64,000 bases of DNA from positions 1,644,889 through 1,708,888 of the forward strand of contig NZ_CP023277.1 of assembly GCF_003065385.1 (NCBI RefSeq). Reading direction: 5' to 3'. Positions 25,734 to 36,400 of this stretch are shown here, piece after piece (position 1 is the first letter of the stretch; every line of letters starts with the position of its first letter). Source of the stretch: Polynucleobacter acidiphobus. Its GTDB lineage: Bacteria > Pseudomonadota > Gammaproteobacteria > Burkholderiales > Burkholderiaceae. Under the pieces are notes generated by a model. The model worked only from the letters and a program-made list of their open reading frames with translations, searched no databases and was not told the DNA's origin. The translations under genes were made by a program, and so were the position numbers.

Positions 25734-26735
25734 ATGCCTGACAATCGCTTAATTCAAATGAATCAATGGCTTGATAGCCAAGTAGGCCGCTGGGGGCTAG
25801 AGACTGCCAGCTTGGCCCCCGCTTCCTCAGATGCGAGCTTTCGGCGCTACTTCCGAATGACTAGCTCTCACCCCCAATATCCCAGCCTGATTGTGATGGA
25901 TGCCCCACCCGATAAAGAGACCGTTTTACCCTTTATTCAGGTTGCCAATCTTTTGAAGGATGCGGGGCTTCATGTACCCCTCATCCTCGAAGAGAATCAG
26001 GAAAAAGGATTTCTGCTACTCAGTGATCTAGGAAGCAAGACCTATCTAAACGTCTTATCTCCGAGTAATGCAAAAGCGCTTTATCGCGATGCCAGCCAAG
26101 CCTTGGTAAAAATGCAGCTTGCGACTCGTGAGGGTGTTTTACCGCCCTATGATGATGCAACTCTGCAGCGCGAACTCGATCTATTTGATGAGTGGTATTT
26201 AAAGCGCCACCATCAATACGCCTTGAGTGAAGATGAGAAAAATCAACTTCACACGATTTTTCAGTTGATTAAAGAAAATAATCTTGCTCAATCGCAGGTA
26301 TATGTTCACCGCGATTTTCATTCTCGCAATTTAATGCATTGCTCATCCAATAACCCCGGCATTTTGGATTTTCAAGATGCCTTATATGGTCCGATTACCT
26401 ATGACATCGTCTCTTTATTACGCGACGCTTATATTGAGTGGACCGAAGAAGAGGTGCTTGATTTCTTGATTGAGTATTGGGATATGGCGCGCGCTTCTGG
26501 CTTGAAAGTTCCGTCTGATTTTGCTGATTTTTATCGGGACTTTGAATGGATGGGCCTACAGCGTCACCTGAAAGTCCTGGGTATCTTTGCGCGCTTATAT
26601 CACCGTGATGGCAAAGCCAATTACTTAAACGATATACCCTTGGTTCTCAAATACACGCGTGCGGTTGCAAGTCGTTACAGCTGCTTTAAGCCCCTCTTGC
26701 GGATTTTGGATCAAGTCGCAAAGCAGTCGTGCTAA
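25734..26735 (+). CDS. amgK: N-acetylmuramate/N-acetylglucosamine kinase (AmgK-type phosphotransferase)
   Basis: The 333-residue protein has the aminoglycoside-phosphotransferase fold: VYVHRDFHSRNLMH (catalytic HxDxxxxN) and GILDFQDALYGPITYDIVSLLRD. Together with the next gene, a sugar-1-phosphate nucleotidyltransferase, it matches the amgK-murU pair of cell-wall recycling, which in Pseudomonas sits at the same place beside lptD. AmgK phosphorylates MurNAc at C1. Confidence 0.88.
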   Translation: MPDNRLIQMNQWLDSQVGRWGLETASLAPASSDASFRRYFRMTSSHPQYPSLIVMDAPPDKETVLPFIQVANLLKDAGLHVPLILEENQEKGFLLLSDLGSKTYLNVLSPSNAKALYRDASQALVKMQLATREGVLPPYDDATLQRELDLFDEWYLKRHHQYALSEDEKNQLHTIFQLIKENNLAQSQVYVHRDFHSRNLMHCSSNNPGILDFQDALYGPITYDIVSLLRDAYIEWTEEEVLDFLIEYWDMARASGLKVPSDFADFYRDFEWMGLQRHLKVLGIFARLYHRDGKANYLNDIPLVLKYTRAVASRYSCFKPLLRILDQVAKQSC

Positions 26736-26748
26736 CTGTTCACTACTG

Positions 26749-27459
26749 ATGACTCCACAATATCCACCTTGTCTTTTATTGGCCGCCGGTCGTGGGGAGC
26801 GCATGCGCCCATTAAGCGACCATACCCCGAAACCGCTTTTAAAGGTTAAAGGCAAGTCTTTGTTAAGCTGGCATCTGGAATCGCTACAGCGGGCTGGGAT
26901 TCAACATGTGGTGATCAACCATGCCTGGCTTGGTAAACAGATCGAGACAGCCTTAGGGAATGGCAATGAATATGGATTATCCATTCAGTACTCTCCGGAG
27001 GTAACTGCCTTAGAGACGGCCGGGGGAATCTGCCAAGCATTACCCATTCTCAACCCGACTGATTTCTTTTTAGTAATTAATGGCGATGTTTATAGTCCCA
27101 ATTTTCCGATTCAAGAATTGATCCAACGTACTGAACAACTCCGCAATCAAGCGCAGTTCTTAGCTCATCTTATTTTGGTTCCCAATCCACCCCATCACCC
27201 CACAGGCGACTTTTATCTTGATGGCGCTATCGTCCGTGGAGAAGAGTGTTCGAATGCTAACTGTCCAAAACTGACTTTTTCAGGGATTGGCATCTACCAT
27301 CGGAGCCTATTTGACGGCTTAAATCGGGGAGAAAGTGCTAAATTAGCCCCCATCTTACGCAGGGCAATGCTCCATAATCAAATCTCCGGTGAAAAATATT
27401 TAGGTTCGTGGCAGGATGTAGGTAGTCCCGAACGCTTAGCTGAACTGAATCGATCCTAA
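26749..27459 (+). CDS. murU: N-acetylmuramate alpha-1-phosphate uridylyltransferase
   Basis: From ATG at 26749 the protein is 236 residues: LLLAAGRGERMRPLSDHTPKPLL (nucleotidyltransferase signature), TAGGICQALPIL and LVINGDVYS. It turns MurNAc-1-P into UDP-MurNAc, bypassing de novo MurA/MurB synthesis. The frame is open to 26659 within amgK, but the family motif starts 12 residues after the inner ATG. It lies 13 bp after amgK. Confidence 0.88.
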   Translation: MTPQYPPCLLLAAGRGERMRPLSDHTPKPLLKVKGKSLLSWHLESLQRAGIQHVVINHAWLGKQIETALGNGNEYGLSIQYSPEVTALETAGGICQALPILNPTDFFLVINGDVYSPNFPIQELIQRTEQLRNQAQFLAHLILVPNPPHHPTGDFYLDGAIVRGEECSNANCPKLTFSGIGIYHRSLFDGLNRGESAKLAPILRRAMLHNQISGEKYLGSWQDVGSPERLAELNRS

Positions 27460-27469
27460 AACCATCAAG

Positions 27470-28846
27470 ATGAATCATCCTCACTCGCACAATCCGCTCA
27501 TGCATGCCTGCCAACAGCGCCGTGATCGCTTGGCATCGATCATTCAGGCTAAAACAGGTGGTGGGGTAGTCATTCTAGGAACGGCCCCTGAAAAAGCACG
27601 CAATCGAGATAGCGACTTTCCCTATCGGCATGACAGCGATTTCTTTTACCTCACCGGTTTTGAAGAGCCTGCGGCTACCTTGGTGATGCTAGTTACAAAA
27701 TCAAGCTATGAGACCCACCTCTTCTGTCGACCCAAAGATCTCGAACGCGAGATATGGGATGGATACCGCTTAGGCCCCCAAGAAGCGCCCGCCCATTTAC
27801 GAATAAACGCTGCATACCCAAATTCAGAGTTAGACCAAAAACTGCCGGATTTCTTAGCGGATCAAGACGCGGTATACGTCAAACTTGCTACAGCCTCACA
27901 AGAGGATACGTCTTTGCGCGGATGGATGAACACGGTACGCCAACGGGCTCGCATGGGCGTCAATGCCCCTGAGGTATTTCATGACATTGAAGTCATTTTG
28001 CATGAAATGCGTTTGTTTAAGGATCCTGAGGAAATCGCCATCATGCGGCAAGCCGCAGCCATCTCTGCCCAGGCTCACATTCGCGCCATGCGCTCTTGCA
28101 AGCCCGGAAAGCGTGAGTATCAATTAGAGGCTGAGTTACTCTATGAATTTCGTTATCACGGGGCCGAGAGTGTTGCCTATAACAGCATAGTGGCCGCTGG
28201 TGCGAATGCCTGCGTGTTGCATCACCGCGCAGGATCGGCCGAACTCTTGGATGGTGATCTATGTCTAATTGATGCTGGGTGTGAGCTTCATGGCTATGCC
28301 TCCGATATCACCCGAACCTTTCCAATTAATGGACGATTTAGTAGTGCTCAGCGCGCACTCTATGACATTACACTTGCCGCCCAACAAGCGGCGGTTGATG
28401 CGACACGCCCGGGCCATTCGTTTATCGATCCACACCAAGCTGCAGTAAAAGTTCTGACCCAAGGTTTGATCGATGAAAAATTAATTCGGATTAGCGAAGT
28501 TGGCTCTCTCGACAATGCCATTGAGACGGGAGCCTATAAGCGCTTTTATATGCACCGCACTAGCCATTGGCTGGGCATGGATGTCCATGACGTGGGATCC
28601 TATCGAGAACTCAATACTGTTGCTCAAGCTGATACCGAAAGACCCTGGCGCACACTTTCAGAAAATATGGTACTGACCATCGAGCCTGGTCTTTATATTC
28701 GTCCTGCAGAGGATATTCCGAAGGCCTATTGGAATATTGGAATTCGGATTGAGGATGATGCTCTAGTGACCGCCAATGGTTGCGATTTAATCTCCCGCGG
28801 GGTACCGGTTGATCCAGTTGAAATTGAGTCCATCATCCGTTCTTAA
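27470..28846 (+). CDS. pepP: Xaa-Pro aminopeptidase (aminopeptidase P)
   Basis: The 458-residue protein has the AMP_N domain at about 8-135 (FPYRHDSDFFYLTGFEEP) and a pita-bread M24 catalytic domain with metal ligands in LIDAGCELHGYASDITRTFP, MHRTSHWLGMDVHDVG, TIEPGLYI and GIRIEDD. It releases an N-terminal residue before proline. It follows murU by 10 bp and shares a TAATG junction with ubiH, an arrangement (pepP-ubiH) widely conserved. Confidence 0.95.
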   Translation: MNHPHSHNPLMHACQQRRDRLASIIQAKTGGGVVILGTAPEKARNRDSDFPYRHDSDFFYLTGFEEPAATLVMLVTKSSYETHLFCRPKDLEREIWDGYRLGPQEAPAHLRINAAYPNSELDQKLPDFLADQDAVYVKLATASQEDTSLRGWMNTVRQRARMGVNAPEVFHDIEVILHEMRLFKDPEEIAIMRQAAAISAQAHIRAMRSCKPGKREYQLEAELLYEFRYHGAESVAYNSIVAAGANACVLHHRAGSAELLDGDLCLIDAGCELHGYASDITRTFPINGRFSSAQRALYDITLAAQQAAVDATRPGHSFIDPHQAAVKVLTQGLIDEKLIRISEVGSLDNAIETGAYKRFYMHRTSHWLGMDVHDVGSYRELNTVAQADTERPWRTLSENMVLTIEPGLYIRPAEDIPKAYWNIGIRIEDDALVTANGCDLISRGVPVDPVEIESIIRS

Positions 28847-30006
28847 TGGATGAGCGTATGAACCCATCCCATACGGTTGTTATTCAAGGCGGGGGTCCTG
28901 TGGGTCTTGCTTGCGCAGCTTGGCTTTTACAAAAAAATCCACACATTAGTTTGACCTTGATTGATCGCAACCCAGCTGATGATCAGCAAATTCAGTCGGG
29001 TGATCAACGCGGTATTGCTCTATCGCATGGCAGTAAATTGTTACTGGATACGATCAATGCTTGGCCATCCAATTGCCCCGGGATTCATCGAATTCATGTC
29101 TCTCAGGTCGGTCGCTTTGGTCGGGCTCTAATGACGCGCGAAGAACTGGGGCAAGATGCCTTAGGTCATATTAGTCGCTATCGTGATATTCATCTGACCC
29201 TTAGAAAGGCACTGCGAGCCCTGGGGACCCATTCACCAAATTTTGTGTGGCATCACAATGCGGATGAAAGCTTCAATACACCACCAGCTGCCTGCATCGT
29301 ACATGCCGAGGGTGGGCTGTTTAAGCAACAGGATTGGGTCGAGTCTGGCCGCGATTACCGTCAAGCCGCCCTTGTGGGCACCGTGGATGTTGAGCATCCA
29401 ATTGCCCATCAAGCGTGGGAGCGTTTTACCAATGAAGGCCCGCTTGCACTGCTACCCTCGCATTTAGGACCTAATACGCATAATCTGGTCTGGTGCGCCT
29501 CCCCAGAGTCCAGTCAACGCCGACTGGCTCTCAGTGATGATGAGTTTCTCAAGGAACTAGAGCACAGCTTTGGTCAGCGTCTGGGCCGATTTACCAATAT
29601 CACCAATCGCCGTCTCTACGATCTGGGCCTCAACTATCGCAAAGACATTTGCGTGGGTCATGAAGTGTGGATTGGTAATGCCGCACAGACCTTGCATCCG
29701 GTGGCTGGCCAAGGCCTGAATCTTGGCTTACGAGACGCTTACTTACTCGCCGAGAAACTCGCTGATCTCTTTAAGCAAACACACGCGCTAACGCCTGACG
29801 CCGTGAACGCACAACTGCTTGACTATGCAAAAAGCCGTCAAATTGATCGGCGCGCAACGATTGGTATTACCGACTTCTTAGCACGCGTGTTCACCTCGCC
29901 CTTATTGCCTATTCAGGTCTCGCGTGGTCTTGCGCTCAGCGCACTCGCCTGGCTACCGCCTGTAAAAGTCACTCTCGCTAAGCAAATGATGTTTGGCCGG
30001 CGCTAG
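28846..30006 (+). CDS. ubiH: Ubiquinone biosynthesis FAD-dependent hydroxylase (UbiH family)
   Basis: The 386-residue flavoprotein has the Rossmann motif IQGGGPVGLACA, the middle DG-like segment, and the GD-type motif GNAAQTLHPVAGQGLNLGLRDAYLL. Placement behind pepP supports UbiH (C4 hydroxylation); UbiI/UbiF paralogues cannot be excluded by eye. The start at 28846 overlaps the pepP stop; an ATG at 28858 is an alternative. Acts with other Ubi proteins at the inner membrane, needing O2. Confidence 0.88.
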   Translation: MDERMNPSHTVVIQGGGPVGLACAAWLLQKNPHISLTLIDRNPADDQQIQSGDQRGIALSHGSKLLLDTINAWPSNCPGIHRIHVSQVGRFGRALMTREELGQDALGHISRYRDIHLTLRKALRALGTHSPNFVWHHNADESFNTPPAACIVHAEGGLFKQQDWVESGRDYRQAALVGTVDVEHPIAHQAWERFTNEGPLALLPSHLGPNTHNLVWCASPESSQRRLALSDDEFLKELEHSFGQRLGRFTNITNRRLYDLGLNYRKDICVGHEVWIGNAAQTLHPVAGQGLNLGLRDAYLLAEKLADLFKQTHALTPDAVNAQLLDYAKSRQIDRRATIGITDFLARVFTSPLLPIQVSRGLALSALAWLPPVKVTLAKQMMFGRR

Positions 30007-30081
30007 ATTGCCTAAAAATTAAGCAGTTGAGTAGCGGGTGTGGTACAGTGGTGCCTCCAGTCCAGATCCATTTCCCTCGGT

Positions 30082-31098
30082 ATGCAAATCGGTCCTTACT
30101 CACTAGCCAATGCTCTATTTGTTGCGCCCATGGCTGGTGTCACCGATCGCCCTTTTCGGCAATTATGTAAAAAATTAGGGGCGGGTTATGCGGTCTCGGA
30201 AATGATCGCCTCCAATGCCATGCTGTGGAATAGTGAAAAAACCTTAAGGCGCGCTAACCATGTTGGCGAGTTCAAACCCATTGCAGTCCAAATTGCAGGC
30301 GCTGACCCCAATATGATGGCGCAAGCCGCAAGGCTAAATGTCGATCGGGGTGCTCAAATCATCGATATCAATATGGGTTGCCCAGCTAAAAAAGTATGCA
30401 ATGTCGCCGCAGGTTCTGCCCTCCTAAAAGATCAACCTTTAGTGCAGCAAATTGTGGAGTCGGTGGTTCAAGCCGTTGGGACTGGGCCTGACGCTGTGCC
30501 AGTAACACTCAAAATTAGAACTGGCTGGGATCGTGATCATAAGAATGCGCAAGAGATTGCAAAAATTGCGCAGGACGCTGGAATTTCGATGCTCACAATT
30601 CATGGGCGTACCAGAGCGGATTTGTATCATGGCGACGCTGAATATGAAACGATTGCGGCTGTGAAGAGCCGTGTCGGCATTCCGGTGGTTGCCAATGGCG
30701 ATATCAACAGCCCCGAGAAAGCCAAGCAGGTTCTGTGCATTACTGGGGCCGATGCGCTCATGATTGGACGAGCAGCACAAGGTAGACCGTGGATTTTTCG
30801 GGAAATTGATCACTATCTAAAAACAGGTGAACTTTTACCTGCTCCACAGGTTCATGAAATTCAGGCGATCCTCAATGAGCATTTACTCGATCACTACGCA
30901 TTCTATGGTGAGTACACGGGTCTGCGAACCGCACGCAAGCATATCGCTTGGTATTGCAAGGGCTTACGCAACTCGCATGCGTTTCGTCACCAAATGAATA
31001 GTGCCGAGGATTGCAAAACCCAACTCCAACTCGTCAATGATTATTTTGATGAGATGAAGCTTCACTCGGACCATCTTTTATTTTTAGAAGCAGCCTAA
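30082..31098 (+). CDS. dusB: tRNA-dihydrouridine synthase B
   Basis: From ATG at 30082 (MQIGPYSLANALFVAPMAGVTDRPFR) the protein is 338 residues, a TIM-barrel FMN enzyme with the catalytic cysteine in INMGCPAKKVCNV and FMN-binding LTIHGRTR and NGDI segments. It reduces specific uridines in tRNA D loops. The open frame to 30040 is not conserved. Directly followed by fis, the classic dusB-fis pair. Confidence 0.95.
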   Translation: MQIGPYSLANALFVAPMAGVTDRPFRQLCKKLGAGYAVSEMIASNAMLWNSEKTLRRANHVGEFKPIAVQIAGADPNMMAQAARLNVDRGAQIIDINMGCPAKKVCNVAAGSALLKDQPLVQQIVESVVQAVGTGPDAVPVTLKIRTGWDRDHKNAQEIAKIAQDAGISMLTIHGRTRADLYHGDAEYETIAAVKSRVGIPVVANGDINSPEKAKQVLCITGADALMIGRAAQGRPWIFREIDHYLKTGELLPAPQVHEIQAILNEHLLDHYAFYGEYTGLRTARKHIAWYCKGLRNSHAFRHQMNSAEDCKTQLQLVNDYFDEMKLHSDHLLFLEAA

Positions 31099-31108
31099 TT
31101 AACCTATC

Positions 31109-31348
31109 ATGAAAAGCAATAAACATCCCGTTACGGAGTGCATTGAGATCAATCTGCAGCGCTACCTCGATGACCTAAAAGGCACCCCGCCCAATGATAT
31201 TTATCAAATGGTTTTGAGTGTGGTTGAAAAGCCGATGTTAGAGCTGGTCATGGCGCATGCCAAACAAAACCAATCCTTAGCAGCATCGTATTTAGGGATT
31301 AACCGCAACACCTTACGCAAAAAACTTTTAGAGCATCGCTTAATCTAA
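31109..31348 (+). CDS. fis: Nucleoid protein Fis
   Basis: The 79-residue protein is slightly shorter than E. coli Fis (98) but keeps the helical dimerisation part and the C-terminal helix-turn-helix [23 protein letters not shown]. Fis bends DNA and controls rRNA and other growth-linked promoters. It lies 10 bp after dusB and 2 bp before purH. Confidence 0.95.
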   Translation: MKSNKHPVTECIEINLQRYLDDLKGTPPNDIYQMVLSVVEKPMLELVMAHAKQNQSLAASYLGINRNTLRKKLLEHRLI

Positions 31349-31350
31349 TC

Positions 31351-32934
31351 ATGATTCGTACAGCCCTCCTCTCCGTATCCGATAAAAGCGGCATTGTTCA
31401 GTTTGCCCAAGCACTGCATGGCCTAGGCGTAAAACTGATCTCAACTGGCGGCACTGCCAAACTGTTGGCCCAAGAAGGCTTACCGGTTACCGAAGTAGCA
31501 AGCCTGACCGAGTTCCCTGAAATGTTAGATGGTCGGGTCAAAACCTTGCACCCAAAGGTTCATGGTGGCTTATTGGCCCGACGCGACTCTAAAGAACATA
31601 TGGCCGCCATTGCCGAGCATGGGATTGAGCCCATTGATCTATTGGTGATTAATCTCTACCCCTTTACGCAAACGGTTAGTCAAGAGAACTGCAGCTTTGA
31701 GGAGGCGGTTGAAAATATTGATATTGGCGGACCAGCCATGTTACGAGCTGCTGCAAAGAATCATCAAGATGTCACCGTACTCATCTCCCCAGCCGATTAC
31801 GAGCGGGTTTTGGATGAGATGCGTCGCAATCAGAATACAGTTTCGTTTGCAACCAACTTGGCGCTTGCTAAAAAAGTGTTTGCCCATACCGCTCAATACG
31901 ATGGAGCAATTGCGAACTACTTAAGTTCTTTAGACGATATGCAAGATCATCAGAAGCGTCATCCCTATCCAGAGACCTTGCATTTGGCATTTGAGCGCGT
32001 TCAAGAAATGCGCTATGGCGAGAACCCTCACCAATCGGCTGCATTCTACAAAGACCTCATGTCACCCCTTGGTAGCCTCGCTCATTACCAACAGCTTCAA
32101 GGCAAAGAGCTATCCTTTAACAATATTGCCGACTCCGATGCCGCCTGGGAATGCGTCAAATCGATTAGTCGCGATCAAGCGGCGTGTGTCATTATTAAAC
32201 ATGCCAACCCTTGCGGCGTGGCGATAGCGGATACCGCAGAAAAAGCCTATCTAAAAGCATTGCAAACCGATCCAACCTCTGCTTTTGGCGGAATCATTGC
32301 ACTCAATCGTCCCTGTGATGAAGCCTGTGCTCAAGCAATTGCAAAGCAATTTGTTGAAGTACTCATCGCCCCCTCCTTTACCGAGTCTGCTAAGGCGATC
32401 TTTGCTTCCAAACAAAATGTACGCCTACTTGAAATTCCGCTTCCCAAGGAAGGGGATAATCCTCTTAATCAATTTGACTTCAAACGCGTTGGGGGCGGTC
32501 TCTTAGTGCAATCGAGTGATTCAAAAAATGTACTTCCCCAAGAGTTGCAGGTGGTGACTAAGCGTCAGCCGACCCCCACCGAATTAGCAGACCTGATGTT
32601 TGCCTGGCGAGTTGCCAAATTTGTGAAGTCGAATGCAATTGTGTATTGCGCCAATGGTATGACCTTGGGGATTGGTGCTGGGCAAATGAGTCGGATTGAC
32701 TCCGCCCGAATCGCAAGCATTAAAGCTGAGCATGCTGGCCTAAGTTTGAAAGGTTCTGCGGTCGCAAGCGACGCCTTCTTCCCGTTTCGTGATGGACTGG
32801 ATGTAGTTGTAGCTGCCGGTGCGACTAGCGTCATTCAACCCGGGGGCAGTATGCGAGATCCCGAAGTGATTGAGGCGGCTAATGAGCATGGTATTGCGAT
32901 GGTGTTCACAAGTACACGGCACTTTAGACACTAA
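31351..32934 (+). CDS. purH: Bifunctional AICAR formyltransferase / IMP cyclohydrolase
   Basis: The 527-residue protein combines an N-terminal MGS-like cyclohydrolase domain ([38 protein letters not shown]) with the AICARFT domain ([36 protein letters not shown]). It carries out the last two steps of IMP synthesis. Embedded between fis and ruvC. Confidence 0.98.
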   Translation: MIRTALLSVSDKSGIVQFAQALHGLGVKLISTGGTAKLLAQEGLPVTEVASLTEFPEMLDGRVKTLHPKVHGGLLARRDSKEHMAAIAEHGIEPIDLLVINLYPFTQTVSQENCSFEEAVENIDIGGPAMLRAAAKNHQDVTVLISPADYERVLDEMRRNQNTVSFATNLALAKKVFAHTAQYDGAIANYLSSLDDMQDHQKRHPYPETLHLAFERVQEMRYGENPHQSAAFYKDLMSPLGSLAHYQQLQGKELSFNNIADSDAAWECVKSISRDQAACVIIKHANPCGVAIADTAEKAYLKALQTDPTSAFGGIIALNRPCDEACAQAIAKQFVEVLIAPSFTESAKAIFASKQNVRLLEIPLPKEGDNPLNQFDFKRVGGGLLVQSSDSKNVLPQELQVVTKRQPTPTELADLMFAWRVAKFVKSNAIVYCANGMTLGIGAGQMSRIDSARIASIKAEHAGLSLKGSAVASDAFFPFRDGLDVVVAAGATSVIQPGGSMRDPEVIEAANEHGIAMVFTSTRHFRH

Positions 32935-32936
32935 TC

Positions 32937-33431
32937 ATGCGCTGGTTAGGTATCGATCCTGGCTTACGAACCACTGGCTTTGGAGTGATTGAGCTTGAAG
33001 GTCAACAATTACGCTACATTAGTTCGGGGACGATTGAGAGTGGCGAAGTTACCTTAGGTTTGCCTCATCGTCTCGGAACACTGTATCAGGGTGTCCAAGA
33101 GGTGCTACTTTCCTATCAGCCCGATGCGGCTGCCATTGAAGAAATCTTTTTAAATGTCAATCCACGCTCCACGCTAATGCTGGGTCAAGCACGAGGCGCT
33201 GTGATTGCCGCCCTTGTATCGACCGGTCTTTCAGTCTCTGATTACAGTGCGCGCAGCGTCAAGCAGGCAATCGTCGGTACCGGTCGGGCTAACAAAACAC
33301 AAATGCAAGAAATGGTAAAGCGCTTACTCAAGCTCAAAAAAAGTCCATCGCCTGATGCAGCCGATGCACTTGGGGTCGCCATTTGTGCGGCTCACCATCA
33401 TCAAGTTCAAATGACTAAAGCAAAGCGTTAA
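32937..33431 (+). CDS. ruvC: Holliday junction endonuclease RuvC
   Basis: The 164-residue RNase H-fold protein has catalytic acids in [27 protein letters not shown] and [15 protein letters not shown]. It cuts Holliday junctions with RuvAB. It starts 2 bp after purH and is followed by ruvA after 9 bp. No LexA-type CTGT-N8-ACAG box is visible at its start, so SOS control is not evident. Confidence 0.96.
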   Translation: MRWLGIDPGLRTTGFGVIELEGQQLRYISSGTIESGEVTLGLPHRLGTLYQGVQEVLLSYQPDAAAIEEIFLNVNPRSTLMLGQARGAVIAALVSTGLSVSDYSARSVKQAIVGTGRANKTQMQEMVKRLLKLKKSPSPDAADALGVAICAAHHHQVQMTKAKR

Positions 33432-33440
33432 GATAGAGTC

Positions 33441-34022
33441 ATGATTGGACGCATTCATGGCACGCTTATTACGATTTCAGCTCCTAAATTGCTGATTGAT
33501 TGCCATGGGGTCGGTTACGAGGTCGACGTTCCGATGAGCACCCTCTATCAACTACCAGCTGTTGGTCAAGTGATTACCCTTCTCACGCATTTTCATGTGC
33601 GCGAGGATCAACAACAATTATTTGGTTTTGCCACCGAAGCTGAACGCAATGCCTTTCGATCACTCATTAAGATCAGCGGAGTTGGGGCACGCACTGCTCT
33701 AGCGGTGCTATCGGGCATGAGTGTGAGTGAATTAATTCAAGCAATTGCAAGCCAAGACCCAGGCGCCCTTGTTCGGGTTCCTGGTATTGGCAAAAAGACG
33801 GCTGAACGTCTTTTGTTAGAACTCAAGGGCAAGTTAGCCCCTGATTTAGGAATTTCCCAGAACGCATCCGGTAAGCCCGATACCACCTCCGAGGTGATTC
33901 AAGCCTTGGTTTCTTTGGGATACTCGGATAAAGAAGCGCATCTGGCAGTTCGTCAAATCCCTGCTGATACGAGCGTCTCCGATGGGATTAAGATCGCTCT
34001 CAAAGCCCTTTCAAAAGGTTAA
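33441..34022 (+). CDS. ruvA: Holliday junction DNA helicase subunit RuvA
   Basis: The 193-residue protein has the three RuvA domains: OB fold ([10 protein letters not shown]...), helix-hairpin-helix pair ([35 protein letters not shown]), and the C-terminal UBA-like RuvB-binding domain ([15 protein letters not shown]). It binds the four-way junction as a tetramer. ruvB starts 3 bp after its stop. Confidence 0.97.
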   Translation: MIGRIHGTLITISAPKLLIDCHGVGYEVDVPMSTLYQLPAVGQVITLLTHFHVREDQQQLFGFATEAERNAFRSLIKISGVGARTALAVLSGMSVSELIQAIASQDPGALVRVPGIGKKTAERLLLELKGKLAPDLGISQNASGKPDTTSEVIQALVSLGYSDKEAHLAVRQIPADTSVSDGIKIALKALSKG

Positions 34023-34025
34023 GTC

Positions 34026-35087
34026 GTGGCAATTCATACTGATAACTTAGATGCCGATGATGGTGATGAGCGGATTGTCAGCCCCGGGGCTGGGCAAGCC
34101 GAAGCCGTATTTGAGCGGGCCCTTCGGCCAAAGCAACTCGATGAATACGTTGGTCAAAGCAAAGCACGCTCCCAGCTAGAAATCTTCATCAATGCGACCC
34201 GTAAACGCAAAGAAGCCTTGGATCATGTTTTGTTATTCGGCCCGCCCGGTTTAGGCAAAACTACCCTAGCGCACATCATTGCCCGAGAGCTTGGGGTTAA
34301 TCTTCGACAAACTAGTGGTCCGGTATTGGATCGCCCTGGCGATCTTGCCGCACTTCTCACCAACCTCGAAGAAAACGATGTCCTATTTATTGACGAGATT
34401 CATCGGCTCTCACCAGTCGTTGAAGAGATTCTTTATCCTGCTCTTGAGGATTATTCGCTCGATATCATGATTGGTGAAGGTCCTGCAGCCCGCAGCGTAA
34501 AGTTAGATCTCAAGCCCTTTACTTTGATTGGGGCAACGACGCGCGCTGGCATGTTGACCAATCCCTTGCGCGATCGTTTTGGGATTGTGACAAGACTTGA
34601 GTTTTATTCTTCGGACGAACTCACAAAGATCATTGAACGATCGGCTACTTTACTCAATGCACAAATTGATCCCCAGGGCGCAAGCGAGATCGCGCGTCGC
34701 GCCCGCGGCACGCCTCGAATTGCGAACCGCTTACTTCGTAGGGTTCGAGACTATGCAGAGGTAAAGGGCAGCGGAGTAATAACAAAGTCAATGGCTGACG
34801 CTGCCCTAGCCATGCTAGATGTTGATCCAATGGGCTTTGATGTCATGGATCGCAAGCTTCTCGAAGCAATCTTGCATAAATTTAATGGCGGTCCAGTCGG
34901 TATTGATAATTTAGCTGCAGCCATTGGCGAAGAACGCGACACCATCGAAGACGTGTTGGAACCGTTTCTGATTCAGCAAGGATATTTACAACGCACCTCG
35001 CGTGGTCGTATTGCCACCCGTCAGTGTTATGAACATTTTGGCCTCAAGGCGCCAAGTAGCTCTGCAAATCTTGATTTACTCGATTAG
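34026..35087 (+). CDS. ruvB: Holliday junction DNA helicase subunit RuvB
   Basis: The 353-residue AAA+ ATPase shows Walker [12 protein letters not shown], Walker [10 protein letters not shown], sensor TRAGML and a C-terminal winged helix ([18 protein letters not shown]). It drives branch migration. The start is GTG at 34026, closely coupled to ruvA. It ends the long rightward run from amgK, convergent with tyrS. Confidence 0.97.
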   Translation: MAIHTDNLDADDGDERIVSPGAGQAEAVFERALRPKQLDEYVGQSKARSQLEIFINATRKRKEALDHVLLFGPPGLGKTTLAHIIARELGVNLRQTSGPVLDRPGDLAALLTNLEENDVLFIDEIHRLSPVVEEILYPALEDYSLDIMIGEGPAARSVKLDLKPFTLIGATTRAGMLTNPLRDRFGIVTRLEFYSSDELTKIIERSATLLNAQIDPQGASEIARRARGTPRIANRLLRRVRDYAEVKGSGVITKSMADAALAMLDVDPMGFDVMDRKLLEAILHKFNGGPVGIDNLAAAIGEERDTIEDVLEPFLIQQGYLQRTSRGRIATRQCYEHFGLKAPSSSANLDLLD

Positions 35088-35093
35088 ATAACG

Positions 35094-36320
35094 TTATCTT
35101 AAGAGCGTCACTTTGGCAAAACGGCGCTTACCAACCTGAATCACATAAGTGCCTGGCTCTAATTTCAGGGTCTTGTCGCTCACGACTGTTCCATCAATAC
35201 GTACACCATGTTGGTCAATATTGCGATTGGCCTCCGAGGTCGATGGCACCAAATTGGCGGCTTTCAAAAGAGCAGCAATGCCCAGTGGAGCCCCGGTTAA
35301 CTCAAGCGCAGGAATATCGTCGGGTATTCCACCTTTGGCACGATGATTAAAGTCTTCCAGCGCTTTCTCTGCAGCGGCCTGCGAATGAAAACGAGCCACA
35401 ATCTCTTGACCCAATAACACTTTGCAATCCCGCGGATTTTGGCCCGCAGCGACCTCTTGCTTCATCAGATCGATTTCGGCCATCGGTCTAAATGACAATA
35501 ATGTGAAGTAGCTCCACATGAGCTCATCCGAAATACTCATCACCTTTCCAAACATTTCATTGGCAGGCTCGTTAATACCGATGTAATTGCCCTTGGACTT
35601 ACTCATCTTCTCAACCCCATCAAGACCCACCAAAAGAGGCATCGTCAAGATGCATTGCGGCTCTTGGTCATACTCTTTTTGTAGTTCACGACCGACGAGA
35701 AGATTAAATTTTTGATCGGTGCCCCCGAGCTCTAAATCACTTTGTAAAGCCACCGAGTCATAACCCTGCATCAAGGGATACAGAAACTCATGCACCGAAA
35801 TCGGTACACCGCCCCGATAGCGCTTGGTAAAGTCATCGCGCTCCAGCATCCGAGCCACTGTGTATTTAGCCGCCAACGTAATCATGCCGCGCGCACCCAA
35901 GGCATCACACCACTCACTGTTGTAACGCACTTCCGTTTTACTAGGGTCTAAGATAATGCTGGCTTGCTGATAATACGTTTTTGCATTGACTGCAATCTCT
36001 TCCGGAGTTAATGGTGGACGAGTACTATTGCGACCCGATGGATCACCAATCATGCTGGTAAAGTCGCCAATCAAGAAAATGACGGTATGACCCAGATCTT
36101 GTAGCTGACGTAGCTTGTTTAGAACAACGGTATGCCCCAAATGAATATCTGGCGCAGTTGGATCCAAACCCAGTTTAATTCGCAAGGGTTTGTGGGTTGC
36201 TTCGCTGCGCGCTAATTTTTGAAGCCAATCTGCCTCGACCAATAACTCCTCACAGCCACGCTTGGTAACTTCCATAGCCTCAAGTACGCGCGGGGTCACT
36301 GGATAGGGTTTTGTGCTCAT
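35094..36320 (-). CDS. tyrS: Tyrosyl-tRNA synthetase
   Basis: The 408-residue class I synthetase has HLGHT (HIGH motif), KMSKSKGN (KMSKS motif) and a C-terminal S4-like RNA-binding domain. The two-residue difference and length of about 400 place it with the TyrZ-like bacterial type. It is divergent from anmK. Confidence 0.97.
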   Translation of the reverse strand: MSTKPYPVTPRVLEAMEVTKRGCEELLVEADWLQKLARSEATHKPLRIKLGLDPTAPDIHLGHTVVLNKLRQLQDLGHTVIFLIGDFTSMIGDPSGRNSTRPPLTPEEIAVNAKTYYQQASIILDPSKTEVRYNSEWCDALGARGMITLAAKYTVARMLERDDFTKRYRGGVPISVHEFLYPLMQGYDSVALQSDLELGGTDQKFNLLVGRELQKEYDQEPQCILTMPLLVGLDGVEKMSKSKGNYIGINEPANEMFGKVMSISDELMWSYFTLLSFRPMAEIDLMKQEVAAGQNPRDCKVLLGQEIVARFHSQAAAEKALEDFNHRAKGGIPDDIPALELTGAPLGIAALLKAANLVPSTSEANRNIDQHGVRIDGTVVSDKTLKLEPGTYVIQVGKRRFAKVTLLR

Positions 36321-36400
36321 GCCTATTTTTTTCAGTTAAATTAAGGTTTTAATATCGTTAACGTGATATTGTCGCATTCTCAAGAAAGTTCGCCACACCC

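Noticed and set aside
26659..26748. N-terminal extension of MurU inside amgK
   Set aside because: The conserved nucleotidyltransferase motif begins shortly after the ATG at 26749; the upstream part is only amgK read in another frame.
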